A stretch of 64,000 nt of DNA from Caballeronia calidae (GTDB lineage: Bacteria > Pseudomonadota > Gammaproteobacteria > Burkholderiales > Burkholderiaceae). Every line of letters starts with the position of its first letter. Position 1 is the stretch's first letter. This document shows positions 32,536 to 47,052 of the stretch, one piece after another. The stretch covers positions 32,200-96,199 of the forward strand of contig NZ_FCOX02000035.1 in the NCBI RefSeq assembly GCF_900044055.2, written 5' to 3'. A model generated the notes under the pieces. It was not told the DNA's origin, made no database searches, and saw nothing but the letters and a program-made list of their open reading frames with translations. A program made the position numbers and the translations under genes.

Positions 32536-34355
32536 ACGCGCGCACCGCGCGCAGTCTGCTGTGCGGCGACGAGGGCGCCGTCACGATGGTGTTCGCGGTC
32601 TGCGCGAGCCTCATGGTCGGCTCGATGTGCACCGCCATCGACGCGATTCACTATGAGATGACGCAGGCGCGCATGCAGATGGCGCTCGACGTCGCGACGC
32701 TGTCGGCTGGCGCCAACCTCGCGCACTTCGACACCACGAAGTCCACCGATCTCGCGAAGTGGCAGGCCGATGCACGCGCCTATTACGACGTGAACATGCC
32801 CTCGGGCTACATGCAGCTGAACCTGCCGAACGCGAACTTCTCGGCGCAGGTGTCGGGCGCGCCCGCGACGGGGCAGACCATCAAGCTCGCGGCATCGGGC
32901 ACGATGCCGCTCATCGCGCCGGTCATCTTCGGCAGGAACACGGCGGATGGCGGCACGGGCAACACCGGTAGCGGTGGCGGCGGCCAGGCGACGCCCGACA
33001 CCGCGACCGTCAGCGCGAGCAACCAGGCGCTGCGCCTGCCGAAGAGCACGCTCGAGCTCGTGATGGTGCTCGACAACACCGGCTCGATGAGCGACTACGC
33101 GAACAGCAAGGATCACACGCAGGGCACGAAGATCTACGGTCTGCGCCAGGCCGCGCAGAACCTCGTCAACAGCCTCTTCTCGGTGACGGGCAACGACTCG
33201 TACATCGGCCTCGTGCCGTTCACGACGATGGTCAATCTGAAGAATGCGTTGCAGCCCACCGGCCAGTGGCTCACGCCGACCTTCACGAAGTACAACGATT
33301 CCCAGATGTCGATGACCACCGACAAGCGCTGGAAGGGCTCGGGCTGGGGCGGCTGCGCGGTCGAGCCGCGCGACGCGGGCGGCAATCTGCGCGCGGCGCC
33401 TTACGAGCCGGCCTCGACGCCGGGCTTCACGCCGTTCTTCTACAACGTGCCGAAGAACGGCTTTTCGGTCTATACGTATTCGACGTCGACCTCGAACGGC
33501 AAGACGAGCTGCAAGATCGCCGGCAGTCCGACCGTCACGCAGGGTGCACCGCTCACGTACCTCAAGAGCGGCACCGTGACGACGTCATGCAACACGACGT
33601 ACTCCGGCAATCCGCCGCCCGCGATCTACGATCAGTGGTATGTCAAACAGGGTACGTCCTCGACGACAACCACCACCTACGACCAGAACGGCAACACGAA
33701 TTACGGCACCAACGGGCCGTGCAACATCGCGCCGGCGCTCTTTCTCTCGAAGGACAAGACCGCGCTGACCAATGCGATCTCGAACATGCAGGCGGCCGGC
33801 TCGACGCTCATCCCGACCGGTCTCCTGTGGGGCTGGCGCATGCTGAAGTCGCCCTGGTCGGATAACGCGGCGGGCAAGGGCAACGGCTGGATTTCGACCG
33901 ATACGAGCCTGCCGCGCCTCGAAACGTCGCAGGCGCTGCAGCGCGTCGTCATCGTGCTGTCGGATGGTCAGAACGATCCGGGCGGCGCGACCGGGATCAT
34001 GCCGCCGCAGGCATTCAACGGCCTGTCGGGCGTCGGCCGTGCGGATCTCAAAGCGTTCGACGTGCGCCGCCCGGACGGCTCCCTGCTCACGTCCGCGGAC
34101 AATCCCGGCTCGATGGGCTCCGTCGGCGATCTGAACGCGTTCCAGCTCGCGGTGTGCTCGGCGATGAAGCAGGAGGGCATCACCGTGTATTCGATCACCT
34201 TCGGCGACTACGGCACGGACCCCGGCAACGCGCAGGAGACGATGCAGGCCTGCGCGAGCCCGGGCAACTACTATCACGCGCCGAACAACTCGACGCTCAA
34301 CCAGATATTCCAGCAGATCGCGGGCAATCTCGGCGTGCTGCGCCTCACGCAATAA
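32511..34355 (+). CDS. tadG: TadG-like VWA-domain pilus protein
   Basis: A 614-residue protein. Its N terminus (CGDEGAVTMVFAVCASLMVGSMCTAIDAIHYEMTQARMQMALD) is the TadE/G helix, but the usual glutamate at +5 is replaced (AVTMVF), so processing is doubtful. A von Willebrand A domain starts near residue 185 with the MIDAS DxTGS motif (VMVLDNTGSMSDY) and the later VVIVLSDGQND. A large Ser/Thr/Asn/Gly-rich insert (residues about 300-430, with several Cys) splits the domain. It closes the Tad operon. Confidence 0.92.
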   Translation: MRNDAGRLNARTARSLLCGDEGAVTMVFAVCASLMVGSMCTAIDAIHYEMTQARMQMALDVATLSAGANLAHFDTTKSTDLAKWQADARAYYDVNMPSGYMQLNLPNANFSAQVSGAPATGQTIKLAASGTMPLIAPVIFGRNTADGGTGNTGSGGGGQATPDTATVSASNQALRLPKSTLELVMVLDNTGSMSDYANSKDHTQGTKIYGLRQAAQNLVNSLFSVTGNDSYIGLVPFTTMVNLKNALQPTGQWLTPTFTKYNDSQMSMTTDKRWKGSGWGGCAVEPRDAGGNLRAAPYEPASTPGFTPFFYNVPKNGFSVYTYSTSTSNGKTSCKIAGSPTVTQGAPLTYLKSGTVTTSCNTTYSGNPPPAIYDQWYVKQGTSSTTTTTYDQNGNTNYGTNGPCNIAPALFLSKDKTALTNAISNMQAAGSTLIPTGLLWGWRMLKSPWSDNAAGKGNGWISTDTSLPRLETSQALQRVVIVLSDGQNDPGGATGIMPPQAFNGLSGVGRADLKAFDVRRPDGSLLTSADNPGSMGSVGDLNAFQLAVCSAMKQEGITVYSITFGDYGTDPGNAQETMQACASPGNYYHAPNNSTLNQIFQQIAGNLGVLRLTQ

Positions 34356-34428
34356 GGCTTGGGGGATGCGGCGGGCACGCACGTTGCTCGCTTCGTCGAG
34401 GCAAGTCCACTTCATCAGGAGGTCTGAC

Positions 34429-34932
34429 ATGCCCGAAAAGAAAACCCTCGATCGCGCCGCGAAGGCCAGGCGCGAAGGCAAGTCCCCGAGCACGCAGGCG
34501 GGTGCGTTTGTGAAGGAGCAGATGGATCACATCCGCGAGGGCAAGCACGGAGCGAAGTCGGCGAAGCAGGCTATCGCGATCGGGCTGTCCGAGGCACGGC
34601 GCTCGGGCGTGAAGATGAAGGCGCCGAAGAAGGGCACGGCGTCCGAGGCGACGCGCAAGAAGGCCGCGCAGGACACCAAGGCCGCGCATCGCACGAAGAA
34701 GAGCCCGAGTACCGAGTCGAAGGCGAAGCGCTCGGCCGCGTCCACCCGTGTGCTCAAGCGCGAAAGCACGAAGGCCGCTTCGCACAAGTCGCTCTCGCGG
34801 CAGTCGCATGCCGCCGCGAGCCGGCGTTCGGCGGCGGATCGCTCCGCTGCGGCGAAGAAAGGCTGGGCAACCCGGCGGAGGAACGCGGCCGCCAAGTCGA
34901 AGGGCTCGCACGCGCGTCACGCGTCGCGCTGA
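34429..34932 (+). CDS. Lysine-rich DUF6496-type protein, histone H1-like tail
   Basis: A 167-residue, very basic protein. The N-terminal part contains VKEQMDHIREGKHGAKSAKQAIAIGLSEARRSGVK, which matches the DUF6496 family. The rest is Lys/Ala/Ser-rich repeats such as STRVLKRESTKAASHKS, like bacterial H1-like proteins, and ends GWATRRRNAAAKSKG. AGGAGG at 34417-34422 fixes the ATG. A nucleic-acid-binding role is plausible but unproven. Its 3' end overlaps the convergent LysR gene by 16 bp. Confidence 0.8.
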   Translation: MPEKKTLDRAAKARREGKSPSTQAGAFVKEQMDHIREGKHGAKSAKQAIAIGLSEARRSGVKMKAPKKGTASEATRKKAAQDTKAAHRTKKSPSTESKAKRSAASTRVLKRESTKAASHKSLSRQSHAAASRRSAADRSAAAKKGWATRRRNAAAKSKGSHARHASR

Positions 34933-35840
34933 AGCGGCAGCATCCGCGCGTAGGAGACGGCCATCGTCGCCAGCTCCTGTGCCGCGGGCGTGAGCGGCAC
35001 CCCCGCGCGGCGCACGAGGCAGACCGGCGTTTTCGCGGCGCGCTCGGCGATCGGCACGATGCTCACGTGATCGCGGAAGAACGGATGATCCGCGAGACTC
35101 GCGGGCTCCAGCCCGAGATAGTCGCTCGATGCGATGCAGTGCAGCGTGTCGAAGACGGCTTCGGTCGTCGCGGCGATCCGTGGCGGCGCGAGCTTCGTCT
35201 GTTCGAACAGGGCCGATAGCTTGTTGCTCACTGCGCCGCCGCCGCGCTGCCGCGTGCTGACCCATTCCGCGCCCGCCAGTTCGGCGAGCGCGCGCGAGCG
35301 TCCGAGCGGATGACCGCGTCGCGCGATCACCGCGACTTCGGAATCGAAGAGCGGGGTCGCGTCCATGTCGTGGATATCGGCGTCGGGCGCGATCAGCGCG
35401 AGCGCGAAATCGAGGCTGCCGTCGCGCACCCACGATGTCAGCATCCGCGAGGTCGCGCTCGTCAGATGCACGTCGATGCGCCCACAGCGTTCCCGATAGC
35501 TCGCGAGCAGCGCCGGAAAGAGCCGCATCGTCGCTTCGGCGGCGAGTCCGAGCGCGACGCGCCCCGTCAGTTCGCCGCGCAGCTGGCGCATTTCCTCTTC
35601 GGTCTTTCTGCATTCGCCGAGAATCAGGTCGGCACGTGTGCGCAGCCGCTCGCCGATGGGCGTGAGGCGCGCGCCGCGCACATCGCGCTCGAAAAGCGGT
35701 CCGCCGGCCAGCGCTTCGAGCTTGTGAAGCTGCTGCGTGATGCCGCTTTGCGCGACATCGAGCCGCCGCGCGGCGGCGCGCACGCTGCCCGCATCGGCGA
35801 CGGCGACGAACATGCGCAGCTGCGTGAGCGTCAGGTCCAC
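34917..35840 (-). CDS. LysR family transcriptional regulator
   Basis: A 307-residue LysR protein. The winged helix reads LTQLRMFVAVADAGSVRAAARRLDVAQSGITQQLHKLEALAGGPLFER, followed by a type 2 periplasmic-like effector domain starting RVALGLAAEATMRLFPALL. A GTG start at 35840 (VDLTLTQL) is used because no ATG gives a family-like N terminus. It is divergent from the binding protein/deacylase pair and likely regulates it. An inverted repeat at 35884-35913 lies in the gap. Confidence 0.88.
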   Translation of the reverse strand: MDLTLTQLRMFVAVADAGSVRAAARRLDVAQSGITQQLHKLEALAGGPLFERDVRGARLTPIGERLRTRADLILGECRKTEEEMRQLRGELTGRVALGLAAEATMRLFPALLASYRERCGRIDVHLTSATSRMLTSWVRDGSLDFALALIAPDADIHDMDATPLFDSEVAVIARRGHPLGRSRALAELAGAEWVSTRQRGGGAVSNKLSALFEQTKLAPPRIAATTEAVFDTLHCIASSDYLGLEPASLADHPFFRDHVSIVPIAERAAKTPVCLVRRAGVPLTPAAQELATMAVSYARMLPLQRDA

Positions 35841-35883
35841 GATCGGCGTCCAGTCGGGTGATCTCGAAAAGTGATCATGATAA

Positions 35884-35913
35884 GCAAAACGCCTCTTTTT
35901 GCGAGCGTTTTGC
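35884..35913. promoter_or_regulatory. Inverted repeat GCAAAACGC-N12-GCGTTTTGC
   Basis: Perfect 9-bp arms (35884-35892 and 35905-35913) lie in the 114-bp region between the divergent LysR and binding-protein genes. Its symmetry and place fit a regulator-binding site. It could also form a hairpin in the leader of the binding-protein mRNA. Confidence 0.55.
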
Positions 35914-35954
35914 GCCCGTACCATCGGTGCCCAAACTTCGGAGACACCGCGTTC

Positions 35955-36725
35955 ATGCTCAAACTCAGCGCCTTCCTGTTCGCGGCCGCGCTCGCCGCCG
36001 CCGCGCCGGTTCACGCGAAAGACGCCGATGCCCTGCGCCTCGGCATCGACCCAGGCTATCCGCCGATGGATGTGAAGACGCCCGATGGCCACGTCGCGGG
36101 CTTCGACGTCGATCTCGGCGATGAAATCTGCCGCCGCATCGCGATGCGCTGCCAATGGGTCGAACTCGAGTTCTCGGGCATGATCCCCGCGCTGCAGGCA
36201 CGCAAGATCGACGGAATCATGTCGTCGATGGCGATCACCGACAATCGCATGAAGCAGATCGCGTTTTCCACCAAGCTCTTTCAGTTCCGCTCGCGCCTGA
36301 TCGCGAAGCAGGGCGCGCCGCTCGCCGCGAGCGCGCAGGGCTTGCGCGGCAAGCGCGTCGGCGTGCAGAGCGGCAGTCAGTTCGAAACCTATGCGATGAA
36401 GAACTGGCAGCCGGGCGGCGTCGAGGTGGTCGCGTATCAGAGCCAGGAAGGTGTGTTCAACGATCTCGCCGCGGGCCGCATCGATGCCGCGCTGCTCGGC
36501 TCGGTCGAAGCGGAGCACGGCTTTCTGAAGACGCCGCGCGGCGCGGGCTTCTCGTTCGCTGGCGAACCGCTTTCGATGGGCGATCACGGCGTCGGCATGG
36601 GCCTGCGCCGGGACGATACGGCGCTGAAGGCGAAGGTCGACAAGGCCGTGACCGACATGCGCGCCGACGGCACGTATCAGAAGATCGCGCGCAAGTATTT
36701 CGATTTCGACGTGTACGGCGACTGA
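35955..36725 (+). CDS. Polar amino-acid-type periplasmic binding protein
   Basis: A 256-residue ABC binding protein of the HisJ/ArtJ family with a signal peptide (MLKLSAFLFAAALAAAAPVHA). Motifs are LRLGIDPGYPPMDVKTPDGHVAGFDVDLGDEICRRI, the QARKIDGIMSSMAITDNRMKQIAFS segment and the GKRVGVQSGSQFE hinge. GGAG lies upstream of the ATG. No permease or ATPase gene is adjacent. The next gene is a deacylase, so the ligand may be an N-acylated amino acid, but this is inference. Confidence 0.9.
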   Translation: MLKLSAFLFAAALAAAAPVHAKDADALRLGIDPGYPPMDVKTPDGHVAGFDVDLGDEICRRIAMRCQWVELEFSGMIPALQARKIDGIMSSMAITDNRMKQIAFSTKLFQFRSRLIAKQGAPLAASAQGLRGKRVGVQSGSQFETYAMKNWQPGGVEVVAYQSQEGVFNDLAAGRIDAALLGSVEAEHGFLKTPRGAGFSFAGEPLSMGDHGVGMGLRRDDTALKAKVDKAVTDMRADGTYQKIARKYFDFDVYGD

Positions 36726-36735
36726 GGATTCATCG

Positions 36736-37863
36736 ATGCAAACACGACGCACACCGCTCGTTTCGACGACGCTCGGCACATCGCGCGAGCTCGTCAGCTT
36801 TCATTTCGGCGACGCCGGCCGCGACGGCGAGAAGGTCTACATCCAGTCCTCGCTGCACGCCGACGAAACGCCCGCGATGCTCACCGCGTGGAGCCTGAAG
36901 CAACGCCTCGCCGCGCTCGAAACCGAAGGTCGCCTGCGCGGCGAAGTCGTGGTCGTGCCGGTGGCGAATCCGATCGGACTTTCGCAGCACGTGCTCGGGC
37001 AATTCCTCGGACGCTTCGAGGCGAACAGCGGCCAGAACTTCAACCGCGCCTTTCCGATGCCGCCTGCCGATGCGCTGATCGGGCGTGTGGGCGCGCGCTT
37101 TTCGCCGGACGATGCCGCGTACAACGCGCGTCTCGTGCGCGCAGCGCTGGTCGAGATGCTCGGCGAAATGCGCGCGAAGAACGAGTTCGCATCGCTGCGG
37201 CTCGCGCTGCTCACGCTGGCTTCACAGGCCGATGTCGTGCTCGATCTGCATTGCTCGCTCGAAGCGACGATGCATATCTACACGAGTCCCGCGAGTTGGC
37301 CCGCGATCGAACCGCTCGCGCGATATCTCGGCGCGAACGGCGTGCTGCTCGCGACGGATTCGGGCGGGCAGTCCTTCGATGAAGTTCACGCGCTCTTGTG
37401 GAACGACGTCCGCGACCGCCTCGGCGACAAGGTGCCGCTCGGTGCGCCGAACATCGCGGCGACGATCGAGCATCGCGGACAGCGCGATGTCGATTACGAC
37501 ACGGCCGCGCACGATGCCGATGCCATCGTCGATTATCTGATCGCGCGCGGCGTGATCGAGGGCGGGATGAAAGACGCGCCGCCGCTCGCGCAGGCCGCGA
37601 CGCCGCTCGCGGGCAGCCAGCAGTTGACGGCGCCGTCGAGCGGGATCGTCGTGTATCGGGCGAAAGTGGGCGCGGTGCTGAAAGCGGGCGATGCGGTGTT
37701 CGATATCGTCGATCCGCTCACCGATTCGGTCACGACGGTCACGACGAGCAACGACGGCGTGTTTTACATGCGCCGGGCGATTCGCTTCGTGCACGCGGGG
37801 GCGCCGATGGGGCGGGTGACGGGGGTGGTGGCGATCAGAAGTGGGGTGTTGATCGGGGCCTAG
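36736..37863 (+). CDS. Succinylglutamate desuccinylase/aspartoacylase family deacylase
   Basis: A 375-residue M14-type zinc deacylase. Zinc ligands are His and Glu in SSLHADETPAM and a later His in VLDLHCSLEATMHIY. The GQNFNRAFP motif holds the substrate-binding Asn-Arg pair. The C-terminal domain with the GIVVYRAKVGAVLKAGDAVFDIVDP segment looks like the beta-barrel found in longer members. It starts 10 bp after the binding-protein stop, so the two are co-transcribed. The acyl group is unknown; succinyl, acetyl and N-acetyl-ectoine relatives exist. Confidence 0.88.
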   Translation: MQTRRTPLVSTTLGTSRELVSFHFGDAGRDGEKVYIQSSLHADETPAMLTAWSLKQRLAALETEGRLRGEVVVVPVANPIGLSQHVLGQFLGRFEANSGQNFNRAFPMPPADALIGRVGARFSPDDAAYNARLVRAALVEMLGEMRAKNEFASLRLALLTLASQADVVLDLHCSLEATMHIYTSPASWPAIEPLARYLGANGVLLATDSGGQSFDEVHALLWNDVRDRLGDKVPLGAPNIAATIEHRGQRDVDYDTAAHDADAIVDYLIARGVIEGGMKDAPPLAQAATPLAGSQQLTAPSSGIVVYRAKVGAVLKAGDAVFDIVDPLTDSVTTVTTSNDGVFYMRRAIRFVHAGAPMGRVTGVVAIRSGVLIGA

Positions 37864-37877
37864 AAAGCCTGAACACA

Positions 37878-38234
37878 TCACTCCAGCCTTCGCGCGATAG
37901 CCTCGCCCACTTCCTGTGTGCTCGCCTTCCCATCGAGATCGCCCGTGCGCGGGCCGTCCTTCAACACCGCTTCGATCGCATCGAGCATCGCATCGTGCGC
38001 GTCGCGCTCGCTGAGGAAGTCGAGCATCATCGCGGCGGGCCAGATCATCGCGACCGGATTGGCGATGCTCTTGCCCGCGATATCCGGGAGCCCGTACACG
38101 CCGGACCGAGGTCCGAAAGAATATCGCCGAAGAGATGGGTCGCGACGACCACATCGAAGCGGTCGGGGCTCAACACGAAGCGCGCGCACAGAATATCGAT
38201 TTGCTGCCTCGATACGGTATGCGTTGCGGCTCAT
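37878..38234 (-). pseudogene. Collapsed tartrate/D-malate dehydrogenase gene
   Basis: A relic of a gene of the TtuC/DmlA family (NAD-dependent oxidative decarboxylase, normally about 360 residues). Three pieces remain in order on the minus strand. First, a start with a GGAGG site and MSRNAYRI (38234-38211). Then, in a different frame, a middle piece IDILCARFVLSPDRFDVVVATHLFGDILSDLGPAC (about 38203-38097). Then, back in the first frame, the end DIAGKSIANPVAMIWPAAMMLDFL through ARRLE (to 37878). Both joins delete sequence: about 200 residues at the first, including the catalytic region, and about 25 at the second. The product cannot be functional. Confidence 0.85.
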
Positions 38235-38351
38235 GCAGGCCTCCTGCGGTTCGATCGAACGATAATGCAACGATCGCCGTGTCGAGCGCGCGTTTCCCTT
38301 GCTCGCTAGAATGACTCCTCCCTCCCGCGTTCCCCTTCGAGGAGTCTCGCC

Positions 38352-39242
38352 ATGCTGGACTTCGGACGCCACGCCCGCACGCCGACGCTCGATATCGCCT
38401 ACGCCGATTCCGGTTCCACCGACGCTCCCATCGTGATGCTGCTGCACGGCTGGCCCGATGCGGCGCGCGCGTGGAATCCGGTCGCGCAGCGGCTCAACGA
38501 CGCGGGCTATCGCACCATCGTGCCGGAGTTGCGCGGCGCGGGCGGCACGCGCTTCTTGCACGATGACACCGTGCGCGACGGCTCGGGCGTCGCGCTCGCG
38601 AAAGATGCCGTCGATCTCGCCGATACGCTCGACATCGCGCAGTTCGATGTCGTCGGCCACGACTGGGGCGCGCGCGCCGCGTACACGATTTCGGCGCTGT
38701 TTCCGGAGCGCGTGCGCCGCATGGCCGCGCTTGCGCTCGCGTATCAGCCGCGCGGCGTATTCGAGCTGCCGGATTTCTTGCAGGCGCGGCGCTTCTGGTA
38801 TCAGTGGTTCATGTCGCTCGACGGCGGACCGGATGCCGTCGCCGCCGATCCGAAAGGCTTCGCGCGCATCCAGTGGGACACGTGGTCGCCGCCCGGCTGG
38901 TTCGACGAAGCCGAATTCGCCGAGACGGCGCGCGCCTTCGAGAACCGCGACTGGGTGCCGATCACGCTGAACGCGTACCGACGGCGCTGGAGGCGCGATC
39001 AGCCGTCCGATCCGGCGCTCGCGGAACTGTATGCGCGGCTCGGGACGATCGAACGCATCGGCGTGCCCGCGCTGATGATCCAGGGCGGCGCGGATTCCTG
39101 CGACGAACCGGCCAGCTCGGAAGGGCAGGAAAGCTGTTTCACGGCGGGCTATCGGCGCGTCGTCATCGATGGCGCGGGGCATTTTCCGCTGCGCGAGGCG
39201 CCGCAAGCCGTCGCCGATGCCGTCATCGCTCATTTGAAGTGA
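38352..39242 (+). CDS. Alpha/beta hydrolase, epoxide/haloalkane-type
   Basis: A 296-residue alpha/beta hydrolase. The oxyanion loop is LLHGWPDAARAW, the nucleophile elbow is VGHDWGARAAY (Asp), and a C-terminal His is in GAGHFPLREAP. The cap domain lies between residues about 135 and 215. An Asp nucleophile suits epoxide hydrolases, haloalkane dehalogenases and fluoroacetate dehalogenases rather than esterases. A GAGGAG site precedes the ATG. It is divergent from the collapsed dehydrogenase. Confidence 0.9.
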   Translation: MLDFGRHARTPTLDIAYADSGSTDAPIVMLLHGWPDAARAWNPVAQRLNDAGYRTIVPELRGAGGTRFLHDDTVRDGSGVALAKDAVDLADTLDIAQFDVVGHDWGARAAYTISALFPERVRRMAALALAYQPRGVFELPDFLQARRFWYQWFMSLDGGPDAVAADPKGFARIQWDTWSPPGWFDEAEFAETARAFENRDWVPITLNAYRRRWRRDQPSDPALAELYARLGTIERIGVPALMIQGGADSCDEPASSEGQESCFTAGYRRVVIDGAGHFPLREAPQAVADAVIAHLK

Positions 39243-39420
39243 CAGGTGGATCAGGCGAGCCTCTTGCGCACCCGGAGCGGACAGTCCTGACCCGTTTGGC
39301 GACAAACACTGTATGCGTGTACAGTACTGTTCGCTATGTCGCGCTGGTACGTCCGAACATTCGCGCGACCTCGCCTACGGCTTGGAGAAAGCCGTCCAAC
39401 TTATTGAACCGGTTGAAAAA

Positions 39421-45232
<5,812 letters not shown>

Positions 45233-45243
<11 letters not shown>

Positions 45244-45652
45244 TCTCGATACGCTGATCGCATCGATGCAGCCCGAGTTGCAGCCGGGCGTCTACGTGTT
45301 CGCGTCGCTGCCGCACGATGCGGCGGTGAGCGGCGCGGGCATCGTCGCGACGTTTCGCGAGCGCGAGGGCCTGACGGTCGTGATGGAAGAGGGCGCGGCG
45401 CGGGCGGCGGGCATCGAACCGCTGTTTCGCGCGGCGTGGATCACCTTGACCGTGCATTCGGATCTGAACGCGGTCGGCTTGACGGCCGCGTTCGCGCGAG
45501 CGCTCGGCGACGTGAACATCAGTTGCAATGTGATCGCGGCGGCGTATCACGATCACATCTTCGTGCCCGTCGACGATGCCGGGCGCGCGATGGACGCATT
45601 GTTCGATTTGCAAAGGCGTGCTGGTATGCTGGCGGCCTCATCGAAACCATGA
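45233..45652 (+). CDS. ACT domain-containing protein
   Basis: A 139-residue protein made of two ACT-like halves: MLRDLDTLIASMQPELQPGVYVFASLP (a DUF2241-type N-terminal domain) and LTVHSDLNAVGLTAAFARALGDVNISCNVIAAAYHDHIFVPV (an ACT_7-type domain). Small proteins of this kind are thought to bind amino acids. It overlaps the end of uvrA by 11 bp, so it is probably translated with it, though no functional link is known. Confidence 0.86.
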
Positions 45653-45662
45653 ATCCGACAAG

Positions 45663-46943
45663 ATGGAAACGCAGGACAAAGCCGTAGCGCTCAACAGAAT
45701 GAAATGGTTCGCCGCCGCGCTGCTCGTCGCGGCGGGCGGTTTGTTCGCGCTCGCGAAGAGCCAGCACGACGCGGGCGCGTGGGCGTGGGTGTCGTCGTTC
45801 GCGGAAGCCGCGATGGTCGGCGCGCTCGCTGACTGGTTCGCGGTCGTCGCGCTGTTTCGCCATCCGCTCGGCGTGCCGATTCCGCACACGGCGATCCTTC
45901 CGGCGAACAAGGCGCGCGTCGCGGACAATCTCGCCGTGTTCGTGCGCGACCGTTTTCTCGGCACCGATGCGCTCGTCGCGCGCGTGAACGCGTTCGATCC
46001 GGCGAGCCGTCTGTCGATGTGGCTCTCGGAGCCCGCGAACGCCGAGCTGCTCGGCAAGAAGGCGGTGTCGGCGGTCGGCCAGTTGTTGTCCTTCGTCGAC
46101 GACGAGCGCGTCAAGTCGATGCTCTACGACACGCTGCGCCGTCGCGCGGACAAGTTCGATCTCGCGAGCGCGGCGGGCAGCGTGCTGTCGACGCTGACGT
46201 CGGACCGGCGTCATCAACTGCTGCTCGACGAAGGTCTGAAGCAGATGGCCGCGTGGCTCGACAAGCCCGAGGTGCAGGAGATGCTTGCGGGACGCATCGT
46301 CGCGGTGGCGGGCGAGGAGTATCCGAAGCTCATCGGCATGCTGGGTTTCGTCGGACTGAATGCCGAGGACCTCGGCAACAAGTTCGCCGCCGGCCTCGTG
46401 CGCGGCGCGAATCAGTGGCTGCACGACGTGAGCAGCGATCCGGAGCACGAACGCCGCAAGGCCTTCGATGCGGCGGTGGAGCGCTTCGTCGAGCGGCTGA
46501 AGACCGATCCGGCGTTCAAGGCGCGCATCGACGAGCACAAGCATGAGTGGCTCGAGCGGCCGGAGTTGCGCGGCTACGTGAACGGGTTGTGGGACGAGTT
46601 CATCGGGTGGCTCGATGCGGATATCAAGCGCGCTGATTCGGCGCTGCACGCGAAGGTCGTGGGGATGGCGGGGAGCTTTGCCGAAGCCCTCGGCAGCGAT
46701 CCCGACTTACGCGAGTCGATCAACGAGCATATGCGGGATGCGTTGAAGGCGCTTGCGCCCGAGTTGCGGGATGGGATCGCGAAGCATATTGCCGCTACCG
46801 TCAAGCAGTGGGACGATGCGACGCTCGTGCGTGACGTCGAGCTCAATATCGGGCGGGATTTGCAGTTCATTCGCGTGAATGGCACCTTGGTCGGTGGGGC
46901 GGTGGGGATTTTGATTCACGCGGTGAGTGTGGCGGTCGGGTGA
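45663..46943 (+). CDS. DUF445 family membrane protein
   Basis: A 426-residue protein. Helices near residues 14-32 and at the C terminus (GTLVGGAVGILIHAVSVAVG) flank a large helical domain. The N-terminal EAAMVGALADWFAVVALFRHPLGVPIPHTAILPANKARVADNL is the hallmark of DUF445. The function is unknown. It follows the ACT gene by 10 bp and may be in the same operon. A repeat-rich region begins right after its stop. Confidence 0.88.
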   Translation: METQDKAVALNRMKWFAAALLVAAGGLFALAKSQHDAGAWAWVSSFAEAAMVGALADWFAVVALFRHPLGVPIPHTAILPANKARVADNLAVFVRDRFLGTDALVARVNAFDPASRLSMWLSEPANAELLGKKAVSAVGQLLSFVDDERVKSMLYDTLRRRADKFDLASAAGSVLSTLTSDRRHQLLLDEGLKQMAAWLDKPEVQEMLAGRIVAVAGEEYPKLIGMLGFVGLNAEDLGNKFAAGLVRGANQWLHDVSSDPEHERRKAFDAAVERFVERLKTDPAFKARIDEHKHEWLERPELRGYVNGLWDEFIGWLDADIKRADSALHAKVVGMAGSFAEALGSDPDLRESINEHMRDALKALAPELRDGIAKHIAATVKQWDDATLVRDVELNIGRDLQFIRVNGTLVGGAVGILIHAVSVAVG

Positions 46944-46960
46944 TTGGATTTTGGGGTTTT

Positions 46961-47052
46961 CGCCGGATCCCGATTTCGTGTCGGTCTTTCCGCCGGATCC
47001 CGATTTCGCGTCCGGTCTTGCCGCCGGATCCCGTTTTCGCGTCGGTCTATTA
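46961..47052 (+). repeat. Three tandem copies of a 30-31 bp CGCCGGATCCCG repeat
   Basis: CGCCGGATCC starts at 46961, 46991 and 47022, each followed by CGATTTCG or CGTTTTCG and a GTCGGTCT-like end. The third copy is the outer end of the long left inverted repeat at 47022. Confidence 0.85.

Noticed and set aside
37222..38154. 310-residue minus-strand ORF over the deacylase gene
   Set aside because: Its first part is an out-of-frame reading of the collapsed dehydrogenase and the rest is antisense to the deacylase.
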